A stretch of 64,000 bases of DNA from Chimonanthus salicifolius (Eukaryota; Streptophyta; Magnoliopsida; Laurales; Calycanthaceae), in assembly GCA_013350335.1 (NCBI GenBank), contig CM023534.1, positions 7,159,542-7,223,541 on the forward strand, given 5' to 3'. Below the pieces are notes generated by a model that saw nothing but the letters and a program-made list of their open reading frames with translations, ran no database searches and was not told where the DNA came from. A program made the position numbers and the translations under genes. Positions 12,181 through 24,100 of this stretch are shown piece by piece (the first letter of the stretch is position 1; each line of letters begins with the position of its first letter).

Positions 12181-13891
12181 CTTTTCCCTCTCTATCTCTA
12201 TCCATTTCACTGTCCACCAGCTCATTGATACTAATCTTATTGTTGTTTAAAGCCAAACAACCATCTACTATCCCACCATTTGAAACTGAGTGAGTGGATA
12301 GGACCTATTGAGGATTCCAAACCAAACAAGTTCTGTAAAGGGATGAGGACATAAAGTGCATCAATAATAAGGATAAGCAATCAAAAGTGGGGCCATCATT
12401 GAGTATTAGAACAAACCGCTCATTAATGGATTTGAAATATGTAATGTAACAATTCTAGAAAATCTGCATTAAGGAACCCAATAAAAATGCTTAGATTCTT
12501 TGTTTCCTTGTCTTATGCCCTAATATTCAATGGTACTTTACTTTATTATTGTCCAGTATTATTAAAACCTTCAATGAATTATTTTTCTAAGCTTGGGAAG
12601 TGGCACTTATCTCATGGCTTCTTGCCGTTTATTTAGTGAACTGACTTCATTAATTCTTCTCTTCTATTGGGATTGTCACAGTACCATGACCAAATTAGAA
12701 GAGATGCAAATATAAGCAACATTTTTTAGAGAAAAAAGGTGTATCTTAATTCTTATCCTTTCTTTCGAATTTGTAATTTTTGGTCAAATGAAGAATTGAA
12801 GCATATGGTTTCTTCAAAGAAGTATTGAAGTTATGTAACTATACAGAATGAAGCATTATCATATTCATAAATTTAATTTTTTTTTTCACAGTTATTATTG
12901 TATTTAGCAAATTAGAACAGAAAACTGGATGACTACAACTTTATAGAGAAATTTATTGAATACTTTCATTGTGGGTGCTAAGAGATATAATACATTGAAA
13001 TGAATTCCTAACACACATTACAATAATATGGTTACAATAGTGTGAATAGAAAGGGTAAACATCTTAGAGAATCCTATTATCTCACACGGGAATTCAATTT
13101 TTTTTAAATTTTCATTTTACCTTTTCACTTTCTAAATTGATTGGAAGAGTTAAACGGGAATTTCAAAAAAAAAATTGCATTCTCATGTGAGATGAAAAAA
13201 TTATCTCGTGTGAGAATGTGTACCAAATCGAAAGGAAAGATTTATTACAGGACGGAGAAGTTTGGATAGTGTTTTAGAAATTGTTTTCTTTTAAAGAATC
13301 AATATATGAATTTAAACTTCATATCTAAAAGGTCTAACATCAAAATATCTCTTGTAAAGCGTGCCACATTCATTCACACAATTTGAGTCTTTCAAAATAG
13401 TTTAAAAGGCAAATACATAGAGAGATATATGAAGTTGATTTTAAAGTTTTGGGGTCCATGGCTACCAATGCCGCTAGATAAAATACTAATGGTGCTAGAG
13501 ATCTAATTAATTAATCTTCTATAGCATCTTAATTAACATTAGTACAAGAACTATATGGTTCCCGCAAAACCGACAAGTCAAATTAAATTATTATAACATT
13601 GTGAGGGAGTTAATTACATTATATATGATGCAGACAAACATGAACGTAAAACAACATAACTCTAAATGCAAGCTTGTTAATAGTCTAATGTATGGACCCC
13701 TTAATCTTTGTTCTTTACATTTATTTTAAGATTAATCACATTTAAAACTTGAAATAAAGTATAGGGTAGTCAATCTTTTCTTAATGTGCCTCTATTGGCA
13801 TTTCCACTAACAAACCACATGCTTCCTCATTCACCCAAAATTAAGTAGAATAGAACTAAGTGTACTTTGGCATTTTTAAGTCTTATCAACT
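12181..13891. other. Intergenic DNA, nothing recognised
   Basis: AT-rich. An A/T stretch near 13.08-13.20 kb contains an imperfect inverted pair around TCTCACACGGG and its complement, perhaps a small foldback. No gene was seen. Confidence 0.4.
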
Positions 13892-14050
13892 GGTTTTAAT
13901 TCTTTACTTTCTTTTTTCTTTCTCTATTTTTTTCTTTCGTTGAAAGCAGGGGTTTTAATTCTTTACTTTCTTTTTCTGTCTCTATTTTTTCTTTCGTTGA
14001 AAGCAGGGGTTTTTAATTCTTTACTTTCTTTTTCTTTCGTTGAAAGCAGG
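13892..14050 (+). repeat. Three tandem copies of a 43-59-bp unit
   Basis: Copies at 13892-13950, 13951-14007 and 14008-14050 each begin GGTTTTAATTCTTTAC (copy 3 has one extra T) and end TTTCGTTGAAAGCAGG; they differ by internal deletions. A fourth partial copy of the unit end lies at about 14108-14130. The last full unit abuts a CAGGGGTGTAAATAT hAT-like terminus. Confidence 0.8.
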
Positions 14051-14256
14051 GGTGTAAATATTGGTCATTTTTAAACTTTTATATATCAGCCGATATTGGT
14101 AGGTTTCTTTTTTCTTTCGTTGAAAGCAGGAGTGTAAATATCGGCCAATACAATAATTTTTTAAACTTTTATATATCGGCCAATATTAGTAGGCTTTTAA
14201 AAAAAAAGGAAAATACGAGAGAAATTTATCTACGGATACCGAAATTTATACCCGTT
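14047..14256 (+). mobile_element. Tandem or nested short hAT-like MITE remnants
   Basis: Two starts, CAGGGGTGTAAATATTGG and CAGGAGTGTAAATATCGG, each lead into TTTTTAAACTTTTATATATC and a YCGGCCAATATT-type block. The second continues into the GAGAGAAATTTATC block and a TATACCCG end typical of this family here. CAGGGG-type ends are a hAT feature. Confidence 0.5.
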
Positions 14257-14801
14257 GTTGGGAGTGTGTTTTGAAGAAGAGGAAGAAATAAAAAACGAGA
14301 CAGGTCGGCTGTTTTGTGAGTGAGTATTTTGTTCTCCGTTGTTTTGCGAGAGAATTTTGTAGAGAGAGCCGATTTGTAGATAAAAAAACAGAGGTGAGGT
14401 GAGGCTGTGTGCTGGGGGTTTGTTTTGTAGTCAGTGTAAAAGATGAGCCATGAGAGAGAATGAAAGAGAAATATGTATTTTGTATTTTCATTTGATTTAG
14501 TAGAATTTTTCCGATTGTTATTTCTGGATGTAGACTTCGGCCAAATCACATAACAAATGTGTGTCTTCTGTATGGATGCTTGATTTTATTTTGTTTATTA
14601 ATTGCTTTTGGTGATTGATATCGATTTTGCAAAATACTCCCTTGGAACCCCTCTTCAGCTATAATCAAGACATATGGTATCCATTTCAAATTATCTATTA
14701 GTTTCTGCAATTTTAACATGTTGAGAAGAAAGATAAGTAATTTTTTTCATTTTGTAAAGTTTGAGAACAACAATTAGATTTTAACCCAAGTGATTACCAA
14801 C
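14257..14801. other. Intergenic DNA, no supported gene
   Basis: Minus-strand ORFs of 81-107 codons overlap here in different frames. They are compositional (polypyrimidine/polypurine) and I do not call them. Confidence 0.4.
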
Positions 14802-14806
14802 TTTAA

Positions 14807-15136
14807 TGTTGAGATTGCAAATGAGTCATATATTAGAAGTATAGAGAGATTTATAGATTTATAAAAAAACTTCAGTCACTTCACCTAAAAGGCTAGTATT
14901 TTAGGCCGGATATCCATTTCCTAACAAGTGATATCATAACCAGGTCTTTGACTACCTCATGTGGACTCAAGAGATCTCGTAGGTGCACGGGATGGCTGGC
15001 CTCGTTTGAGAAGGGTTGTTGGGGCTGCAAACGTGTCTCACATTAAAAGTGTAGAGAGAGATCTAGAGATTTATCAAGAACTTATATTATTCCACTTAAT
15101 ATATTAGTCTTTTGGGTTGAATATCCAGACCCAACA
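14807..15136 (+). mobile_element. TRIM-like miniature LTR retrotransposon A
   Basis: Two about 120-bp direct repeats (14807-14926 and 15017-15136) begin TGTTGRGRYTGCAAAYG and end CCTAACA or CCCAACA. They flank about 90 bp without coding capacity. A degenerate primer-binding site, TGATATCATAACC, follows the left repeat. The 5-bp TSD TTTAA is perfect at 14802-14806 and 15137-15141. Size, TG..CA ends and the PBS fit a terminal-repeat retrotransposon in miniature. Confidence 0.85.
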
Positions 15137-15949
15137 TTTAAGTCATTAATTTCAAATTTGGATGGTTGGATGAGAAGTTTAACAGTCTCTTGTATAGTTG
15201 CATTAAGATTCATGTAAGCAAGCCATGCTTTCCTGATTTTGCTTTGTAAGAGGTCATTGTTTTATCTCATGCTGCTTTATAATTAATATAGTCAGTCATT
15301 CTTAACTTAACCAGGTTTGATTTCTAAGCTCTTTTCATTCATGTCTTCATAATACTGTGAAGAATGCCCAACCTCCACCAAAATAGTCAATCTTACTAAA
15401 GTTACTGATGCAAGAGAACTTCCCTCAACTGCAAAGTGGGTATGATGTAGAAACTTTGAAAACAAAATACTTTCCAAGAATTATCCAAACAGACGAAATA
15501 CTTATTCTTTCTTGGCACACGCTTAAGCAGAAAGAGTAAGAGACCCAAACCATTGTCCACATGGAGACCTGCCATGAATGGATCACAGCTCAAACTTCAC
15601 TGGGATTGATGGATAATTTCAACTACTCTTCATTTTGAAGATTTTCTAATAAAGAACTAACAATTAAAGAACTCTGTGCTACGTTTGGAACAATTGAAAA
15701 CTTCTAAAAGAAAAAATAAGCAATTATTATAGTTATGAATTTCATACACTGAGGGAAGCTAGTCTACCACATTAATGTCAAAGTCACAAATTGTATTCTC
15801 CAAGAGTTCTAAGTAGAATATAAACTTTTTCTGGGTAATGGAAATGAGTGACTTACCCAGCAAGTAAACTTTCTCCATTCATACTCCATTTAGTCTGATC
15901 CTTAGATCTCTTTTTCTCAAAATATCCATTTGCCATTGTTAAAGTTACA
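15137..15949. other. Spacer between two TRIM elements, nothing recognised
   Basis: About 800 bp of ordinary AT-rich sequence separates the two oppositely oriented TRIM copies. Confidence 0.5.
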
Positions 15950-15954
15950 TATAT

Positions 15955-16284
15955 TAGAAAATGGGTATCCATGACAAAATGTTAGTATATTAAATGAAGT
16001 GACCCAAGTCCTTTATAAATTCTTAAATCTTTCTACACTTTGAATGTCGGACTCGTTTGCAATTAGTCCCAACAATCCCCTCCTCGAACGAGGCCGCCAT
16101 TTGATCCTCCTAAAAGATCCCCTGAATCTACATGAGAACTGAGACATAGCTCTAATACCACTTGTTAGGAAATTGTATCAATTTCAAAAGACTAGTCTAT
16201 TAAGTGGAGTGATCCAAATCCTTTACAAATTTCCTAAATCTCTCTACATTTTGAATGTCGACTCATTCATAGTCCGTTTGAACA
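15955..16284 (-). mobile_element. TRIM-like miniature LTR retrotransposon B, inverted relative to copy A
   Basis: Related to copy A in reverse orientation, with two about 110-120-bp terminal repeats sharing AAATCTYTCTACAYTTTGAA. On the minus strand TGGTATTAGAGCTATG (about 16145-16160) is a near-perfect initiator-Met tRNA primer-binding site, better kept than in copy A. TATAT occurs at both flanks as a possible TSD if the left LTR has lost its terminal bases. Confidence 0.75.
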
Positions 16285-16744
16285 TATATCCAAAAAATCC
16301 AACAAATGTAATGTCAACTCTTAAGACATCTCAAGAAAGGTCTAATATGTGATTGGCTTGAATCTTTTACATGGTTGTAGTTTGATAACAACTTCATTCA
16401 CTTGTGAAGAACTTAAAATAATAATTCTTTTACATCACAACACTCTGTATTACACATTTGTGAGGCTTTATGAGATTTGTCAATTGTGTGAGGCAATTTT
16501 TTTTTCTAAGCACGAGTTTGAAATATGTACCAGATTTTCAACATGGGATGTCTAGATCTAGGGACCCATTTGTACTTTTTGCTTGCTTTTAAATTAATAA
16601 TGTTTTACAACTAGCAATCTTATCCATGACCTTAATCATTATTAAGGTAAATGAAAAATATACTTCAAGTAGTTACCTCCATTGTCAACCATTGTTAGCT
16701 GAGCTAAATTTATATTTTTAAAAGAAAATTAATTTTCTACTATG
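16285..16744. other. Intergenic DNA, nothing recognised
   Basis: A 68-codon plus-strand ORF lacks family resemblance and is not called. Confidence 0.4.
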
Positions 16745-16970
16745 CACGTCACCATCATTATTACCATTTAAGTTATTTATCTTATCAATTCAGAGTTTCA
16801 TCATCATTATCATTTACAACATTTATCTCATCAATTCATAATTGACCTTTTTTATATTTAAATTTGACAAATTAATACCATAAATCAATCACCTAACTGA
16901 TGTCCGTGAGACTTGAATCTATAATTTTTAAACTCTAAAAATGAGCCCTTACCCTATTGTTCATGTATGT
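16745..16970 (-). mobile_element. tRNA-derived SINE, copy 2 of the local family
   Basis: Read on the minus strand it has a degenerate head (GATTCAAGTCTCACGG, B-box-like), then AATTTGTCAAATTTAAATAT, AATTGATGAGATAAAT and a repeated ATAATGATGATGA tail. This is the same order as copies at 4.8 and 24.4 kb. The tail is partly duplicated. Confidence 0.6.
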
Positions 16971-18104
16971 CTATACGTGCATGTCAAATTTCCTAACTGA
17001 ATCGGGTTGCTGTTCAAAGTTGATAATTCTCTTTCTTGATTTCAGGATATTAAAATTTTGACTTTTATTTGAGCATTTGATCCATTGAGTGTTTGCCTAA
17101 ATTAGAGTTGAAATTAAAGGGGTAGAATAATGTAAAAGAATTTTTATTGATTCTACACTGGAATCCACCTACGGGGTTATGCACCTGGAAAGGAAGTTTG
17201 ACTAGGATTATTCATATGAGAAATGATCACAAACATGAGGTGAATATTTTACCGATACTAGAGCTTGAAAAGAAAATATTTTGAAAAAAACCAAAAGTTT
17301 GGCTTAATTTGAAATATTCTCATTGTTTTCTATTTTCAATAATAAGCCACAATTTTTTTGTAAGCTGTTTGAAAAGAAAAGCCATTTTATCTCTATTTAG
17401 GACGTCTTGTGTGAATGGGCCCTTGTTACCAAGGGTGAGGCTCTTTTGCTGCAAGACATAACTCAGCTCAAGTAAGCTTAACCTTTGTAAACCAGACTCA
17501 CAAATTAAGCCTTAATTAGTTCAATATCAGGCCCAACTGACCCGTCATGAGTATCGTACACAGCAGGAGGACCTATCAAAGCATGAAAATGGTGACACCA
17601 ATTCCTTCCTTTTAGGCTTTAGTAATATCTCCTACAAGTGAGGATAGAATATCTTTGAAAAAAATCCTCTCAATCTAACAGCATCTAAAAAAAAGGTGAC
17701 AGGAAATTGGATGAACAGTGTTGAAACTTGAAACCCATAGAGGTAATAAGATTTTGTACACCGGCTGTAAGTACTTTGTGACATAAAAGCAAATGACGGA
17801 CTATACCAGTCAACAGCATCCAAAATCAAAGACTCTATAAGATGACCCACTGCCATGATGATCCTAACTTGAAAATTTTATGAACAGGGTTCCTGATTTT
17901 TATTTTTATTAACTTGGATGAAAAAGCTGATGTGACTTAACGCTTGAATGCAACTCAAATCTAGACAAAAAGAACGACCCAGTGGAGCAGCAAACTTACT
18001 CTCTTCTTTTTGACAACTAATGTTTCTCACAATTTGCAAACAAACCTGTCACTAAACTATTGACACCATGACCTTAACTTTTGCTCTGATATAAGAAACA
18101 AAGA
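16971..18104. other. Intergenic DNA and 3' flank of the Cpn20 gene
   Basis: The proximal part is probably the Cpn20 3'UTR. No other gene was seen. Confidence 0.5.
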
Positions 18105-21100
18105 CTAAGAGAGAACAGCCATAACATCTGATACCCTCAAAGCAATGTAGTCAGAGCCATCGCTACCCTTGAAGTCATTCCCTGCATACTTGGAATACAA
18201 GACTGTGTTTCCAGGAGCAACCGTCAGTGGTTTCCTCTTGCCTTCTTCATCCAGTGGACCAGGACCAACGGCAATCACCTGTTTCCCATGACAACTCACT
18301 TTCTTCAATCCTTTCATTTCTTAAATTAAGATTAAGTTAATAAGCAAATAAATTTCCTAATGCAAATTCTATGCATGAGCAGTGTTTCAATATTTTAGAT
18401 CAAATAATGGGCAAAACACAAGCATTATCTAGAATTTCTGCCAAGCTGCTTCTTAACAGAAAGAGATCAGCTTAGTAAAACATCAAAGTTAAAATTCCTA
18501 AGAGAATTACTCTCTTACTGATAGGAAATTTTAAAAAATAATGAGGAAAAACCTGGCTCGTCACATGAATATAAATTAGACAACACTAAAGCGCAAGACA
18601 TCAAATAGTAAAAATGTTATTGGAAATAAGCAAGTTTGACATGGTATTACCGTCCCAATGGATGGCTTTTCTTTTGCTGCCTCTGTTAGCAACAAACCAC
18701 CAGCCGTTTTCACCTCAGCTTCAGCAACCTTAAATTGAAGTGCATGCACAATAATTGTCACTAGTAGAAATAAAAGACAAAATAAAAGGCATAAAAAATA
18801 AAAAAATCTAGTTTCAGTAGTAGCTTGAAATATTGGCTAGGCCATGACTACAAACTTCATGATTCTACATCCACAATTTAAGACATAATCAATTTTAAAT
18901 GCAATTCAATTTTCTGTTATGAATGCAGGATTGAGGTTACCATCCTCACCCCCATGAACTATGATAGCTGACAGGAAGAGATACCTCCAACTAATGGAGC
19001 AAGAAATGGGCCCCCTAGTACACAATTTGCATGCTTCCTTCATAGATCTTAAATGATTGTGCATGCATTATGCATCTTTGGGAGTCTCATGGGTTTGCCC
19101 TGGAGACTGTGGAGTTGTTTCTTAAATTTGATGGGAGTCTCATGGGTTTGCCCTGGATCATGGGAAGGGGTAATGGAGCACTGGCATCTTTCAGGTTTGA
19201 GATATAGGAGAAAACTGGTTTGGAACTCGATACCAGCTGTGGTTTTATGATCCATTTGCAAGGAGAGGAACATGGGGATTTTTTAGGGTTCTACATCGGA
19301 TTTTAGTGAACTTTTTTAAAATACTAAATGGAGACTTTGCTCGTGGTTTTGTGCTAACAAGGAATTCAAGGACTTTAAGGCCGGAGATTTGTATCAGTCC
19401 TCGGAGGGTTGTTTGAGATCTATTAAGAAAAATAGGAAGGTGGGGCTGTTTGGTCCCCTCCGCCTCGTGGGGTTTTCAAATTTAATTTTGACAAAGCTTC
19501 TAGAGGTAAACCAAGGTCTGCTGGGATTGGGGGAGTACTTAGGGATAACTCAGGTTTCATAAGCGTCGTTTTCTCAGAATGAGTGGAATCTAAAGAATCT
19601 AATGAGGCGGAACTGCTTAGTATTCAGAAAGCCTTAATCTTAGAGTCTGAGTTAAGGGGTGAGAAATTTATAATTGAGAGTGATTCCTCCAACGCTATTA
19701 AATGGGCTAGCAGAGAAGCGTCCTCCTTGGAGGCTTATCACTTTGGTAAGGGAAATTAAGGCATTGATCGTGGGCTTGGAGGTGTCATTCTCGCTTGTCA
19801 GCCGTTCAACTAATGGAGTTGCAGATTTTTTCACAAAAAATGATGTTGATGGAGCTATTCAGGGCTCTTTCAATGTTTCAGGAGGATAGTTTGAGTTGTT
19901 TTGCTCTTGTTTTGTTTTTCTTTTGGGGCATATTGGGCGTTGGGTTTCTTGGTCTTTTTTCTCTTTCTTTGGCCTATATCTCTTAGGCCTCTGTTTTTGT
20001 TTTTCCTTTAATCCTCTTCTCTTGTACTTTTGTTCTACTTTTGTTCTGTTAATGAACTTATTTTTCACCGCTCAAAAAAAAATTATGCATCTTTCATCTG
20101 TAATTTGCAGTTTTGCTGCATTTGGCAACTCTACTTATGGCATGGACGAGATTCTGACATGTCTGTTTCAATGGAAGTAAGGAAACTAGAACCCTCCTCA
20201 ATTCCCATTTTTCTTCCACATATGATAATCTTAAGCGTGTATTGAATGGCAATTTGCCTAAAGACCAGCAAACTTTTTTGTGGTTGCCCTAACTGCGCTA
20301 GGGCTCTTGTCCGAACAACCCATCTACAGTAAAACTGAAGAATGTCTTGTAAATTTTCTAAAATATCACGTCCAAGGGTTAAAATAACGCTGAACAATAT
20401 ATCAGCCATATCGCCGATACGTAGCATTGCGGCAATAAATGAAGCAATGCATTCTCTCTGCTGCCTAATTTTTTTTATTTTTTTTTGAAAAATAAAAATA
20501 TGAGAAAAATAGAGAAAATGAAAAACTTAGTGTAACCATATTTTTGTTAAAAAAAAGTCATTTTTATAAAGTATAAACCCTCAAGAGTTGAAATTTTAAC
20601 ACATAAATAATGTCCTTAAAATTTGAAAAATGTTTATAAATTTTCAAAAATAAGAAACAATATAAAGAAACACCTAATATAAAATTCATTTTCTCTAGTA
20701 TCACATAATAACATGTCGCTTCTATTACAATTCATAATTTTTTTTATTGAATTTCATTAAAATGTTGAAAGATTAGAAAAATTACACAAACACCCTAAAA
20801 ACTATATCAATCACATTAAGAAGTCTCCGTTTAATTCCATAAACATATATATACCATTTCATTGTTTTTTTCACAGAAAACTCCAAAATGAGAATTGTCT
20901 TCAAAAAACTAACTTTAATTAATTTTTTGAAAAAAAAAATTGAAAAATCACGTAGACATCCTATAAACTATATCAAATGCACTAAGACATCTCCATTCAA
21001 ATAAGCACTCATTCAATCATTTTCACAAAAAATCCTAAAATTGAAATTATCTTAGAGCAAAAATTCAGAAAAAAAAAATGATGAAAACAACTCAAAATGG

Positions 21101-24100
21101 TTAATTTTTTTTTAAAAAAAAAATAGATTTGGCAAATACCTCTCACAATTGAGACTTGCTTTTAAACCTTCTTAAAATCATATCCAATGCAAGACTCAAC
21201 TCGAAAAACGGTTGAACATGTTTTTTATAAAAAATGTGAAAACGGTCAATACCATGCAGTGCTGATAATCGCCACAACGATACAGCCAATTTATCAGCCG
21301 TATCGTCTGCTATGGTCCTTGTACATATGACCCTAGTCATGTCATACCCCCATAATTCAAGGTCGTGTACCTGACACAAATACCCAAAAAGTTTGATGCA
21401 ATCCACTTCTAAAAATATTTAATAAAACCAAGCTGAAGACATGTTTCAAAGGGAAGCCAACCTTGATCAAGACACGGTCGTTCAGGGGCTTCAGATCTTT
21501 GATGTCATCAGTTTCAAGGATACCTACAATGTCATCATCTTTTAATATAAGATGTTTAGACCCATTGAACTCCAATTCTGTGCCTGCATACTTAGAGTAC
21601 ACAACCTGGGATCCAGTCTGTTTAACAAAAAAAAAAGGTATCAGCAGAAAAAGAATTAAATAAACCGAAAAGATATTTGAGAGAGAGAGAGGCATTTGTG
21701 ACAATAAGATCTTACTTCTAAGTGCAAGGAAGCCTTAAGCATTGTAATTCAGACATAGAAGTGTCATTTTTCACTCATTGTAAGAGAAGAATTTTAGCTT
21801 AGCAAATTCAGGTGGGTCATAATCAAAATCAAAGATGACTAAGTGACACCCTTATCATAACAGCTATAGAAAGTAAATGGAATTCTTGATAAAGATACTG
21901 TAAATAGGATTAGATTAGTGCAGAGTGGGAAGGAGAGACAAGTTTTGTGTGGCAGTGGATCAGAACATCTATCAGAGCTTTTTTTACAAGATAGCAGTTA
22001 GAAACCTCTACTGTGAAATAGAGTTGAAAATTAGTCAAGCCACATACTTCGAGATGAATGCATGGGTTAGCCAAAAACGATAGGATTATAAATATGAGAG
22101 GTCAGTAAATGGATAGTCAATTGGTTCCAAGAAATTATAAAGGAATGCCAGGTCTGTACTTGTGCATCCAAGAGACTAGAGACAACCCCGTTCAGAGAAC
22201 CGACTCATACAAGGTCTGGAAGGGGAAGCCACAAGGAGCATGGAATGAAACAACTAAAAATAAGACACCACACTGCTGAGCAAAGAAAATACTGCACAAA
22301 CCAAGGTGAGTAAAGTAGGTGGATGGAAACAACAACAAAGATCAGTGAAGAAGTAGAACTCACAATTTTACCACATTTAAATTGGATAAGCTTCAATTTT
22401 GATGATGGCAATTCAAATTTGAATAGAAATAGTGCATAATACAAACTGAATATTCCGAGAAACGACACGTTGCAATTGACTAATTTACCCTAATGACTCA
22501 GAAAAAAAATAGTAAATTGGACTACAGGCAACATATAAACAAAATGCGTTCTCATAAATGATGAGGGGGGTTCAAAGACACCTGGGCTTAAAAGACTGGG
22601 TGCTCTAACAGTGGTGTATCCTTCATTAAAAAATTTGGATGGTATGTATCCTTCATGAGAACCATCAAACTATCCAAAATGACAGCAATTGAATCATCCT
22701 GGCATATAACTTTTAATAACAGAATAAAACCATTGGATAATTTTTCACCAATGATGCCAAATCCAACATGAGAATGTATTGAATGGACATCAATTTAAGT
22801 TGAATCTAAATTTACAAGAGAAAATAACAACTCAACAACTTAGAAACATCAACAAATGGGCCCCACATCGGGCCCTTAAACCTGGCCACACAAAATTCCC
22901 AAGCGTTGACATGGATGAGTCTAACTTGTGCAAAACCTTTTAGAACCTCTTTTTTATCATTGTCATCTATTTACCTGCACACTGATGTCCACTTTATTCT
23001 TGCCAATTGTCTTGCCTTCTCCAACAGCAACAACTTCACCTCCTTGGGGTTTTGTTTGAACACTTGAGGGAAGCAAAATACCACCTACAGTTTTCTCTTC
23101 GACATCCTTGATTTTGACAAGCAATCGATCACCCAAGGGCTTGATAGAAGCGTACTGTAGGTAACAATGACAGAAAACAAATAATGATACTGAACACAAA
23201 GAATGAATATAAATAAGCAGCTCACAAATGTGACTTGGTTTTAACCTCTTCTTGCAACATCACTGATACAAAATTATAAATGGTATCCAAACTAACAAAA
23301 CATTGATTATATCCTTTTTATCATAATCATTAATGAAGACAGAAAAATGGCATGCCCCTCACAACAGAGTAAAGAGAGATCATTCCAGATTTTAACAAGA
23401 CATGTACGTACAAAATAATAGACAATATAAAGCTAAAATCCATTCCAGACTCTGGAAGATTTCAAACTTAATAAATCCTGTTCACCTGAGGCAAGTCAGG
23501 AAGAGACTCATTGCACTGAAAACTCAAGAAATACTTAACACATTGTGCCAAGCTTTGAATATGCCACATGAGACATGAGTTGGTGATCTATGTTCTCTGA
23601 GTAAGTACTCATTATGTCTTCCCTTTAACATCTTGCTGTCATGAGGCATGAAATTCTGAAGCTTCACTGCCACTGTTAGTGGAATAAGCAATGCCATGAT
23701 CAGTGTGAATAAGTGCCTTTGCATAAGCTTCACAAAATTATTTATGAGAAGTAACAGCTTCAGTATATTTTTATATTTGAGTGACCCTTATTATCATTTG
23801 CTCCAATTTCAATTCGCCATAAAAAATAACAATAATAATGATGATGATGATAACAATAAATATCCAAATGTTTGTATGTAACCCTCTCATCAGCAAGTCT
23901 TGCCAGCAAACTAATAAAGTTGCAGGTTGTAAGTCATACAACTAACCTTAAAGTGACTGAATTATAGATGTTCATGTAATTTATCCATAAATATTACAAA
24001 ATAGCACTAGATAATAAACTACTACAAGAGATGGAGGAAGCCATGGAAGGCAGAGATTGAGGTGGTGAGATAAAACATGATAGAATGTAGAGCAAGAGAA

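Larger units (their letters stand above)
18729..21461 (-). other. Cpn20 intron 3 (2.7 kb), with transposon insertions
   Basis: The intron interrupts the phase-0 junction LIK|VAEAE. It carries the LINE at 19080-20081 and the AT-rich element at 20365-21335. Otherwise it holds no coding sequence. Confidence 0.9.

Noticed and set aside
13892..14050. CRISPR-like array
   Set aside because: Three tandem units are contiguous without unique spacers, and this is a plant nuclear context.
14226..14549. 107-codon minus-strand ORF
   Set aside because: It is a compositional reading of purine/pyrimidine-rich DNA next to a MITE, with no family resemblance.
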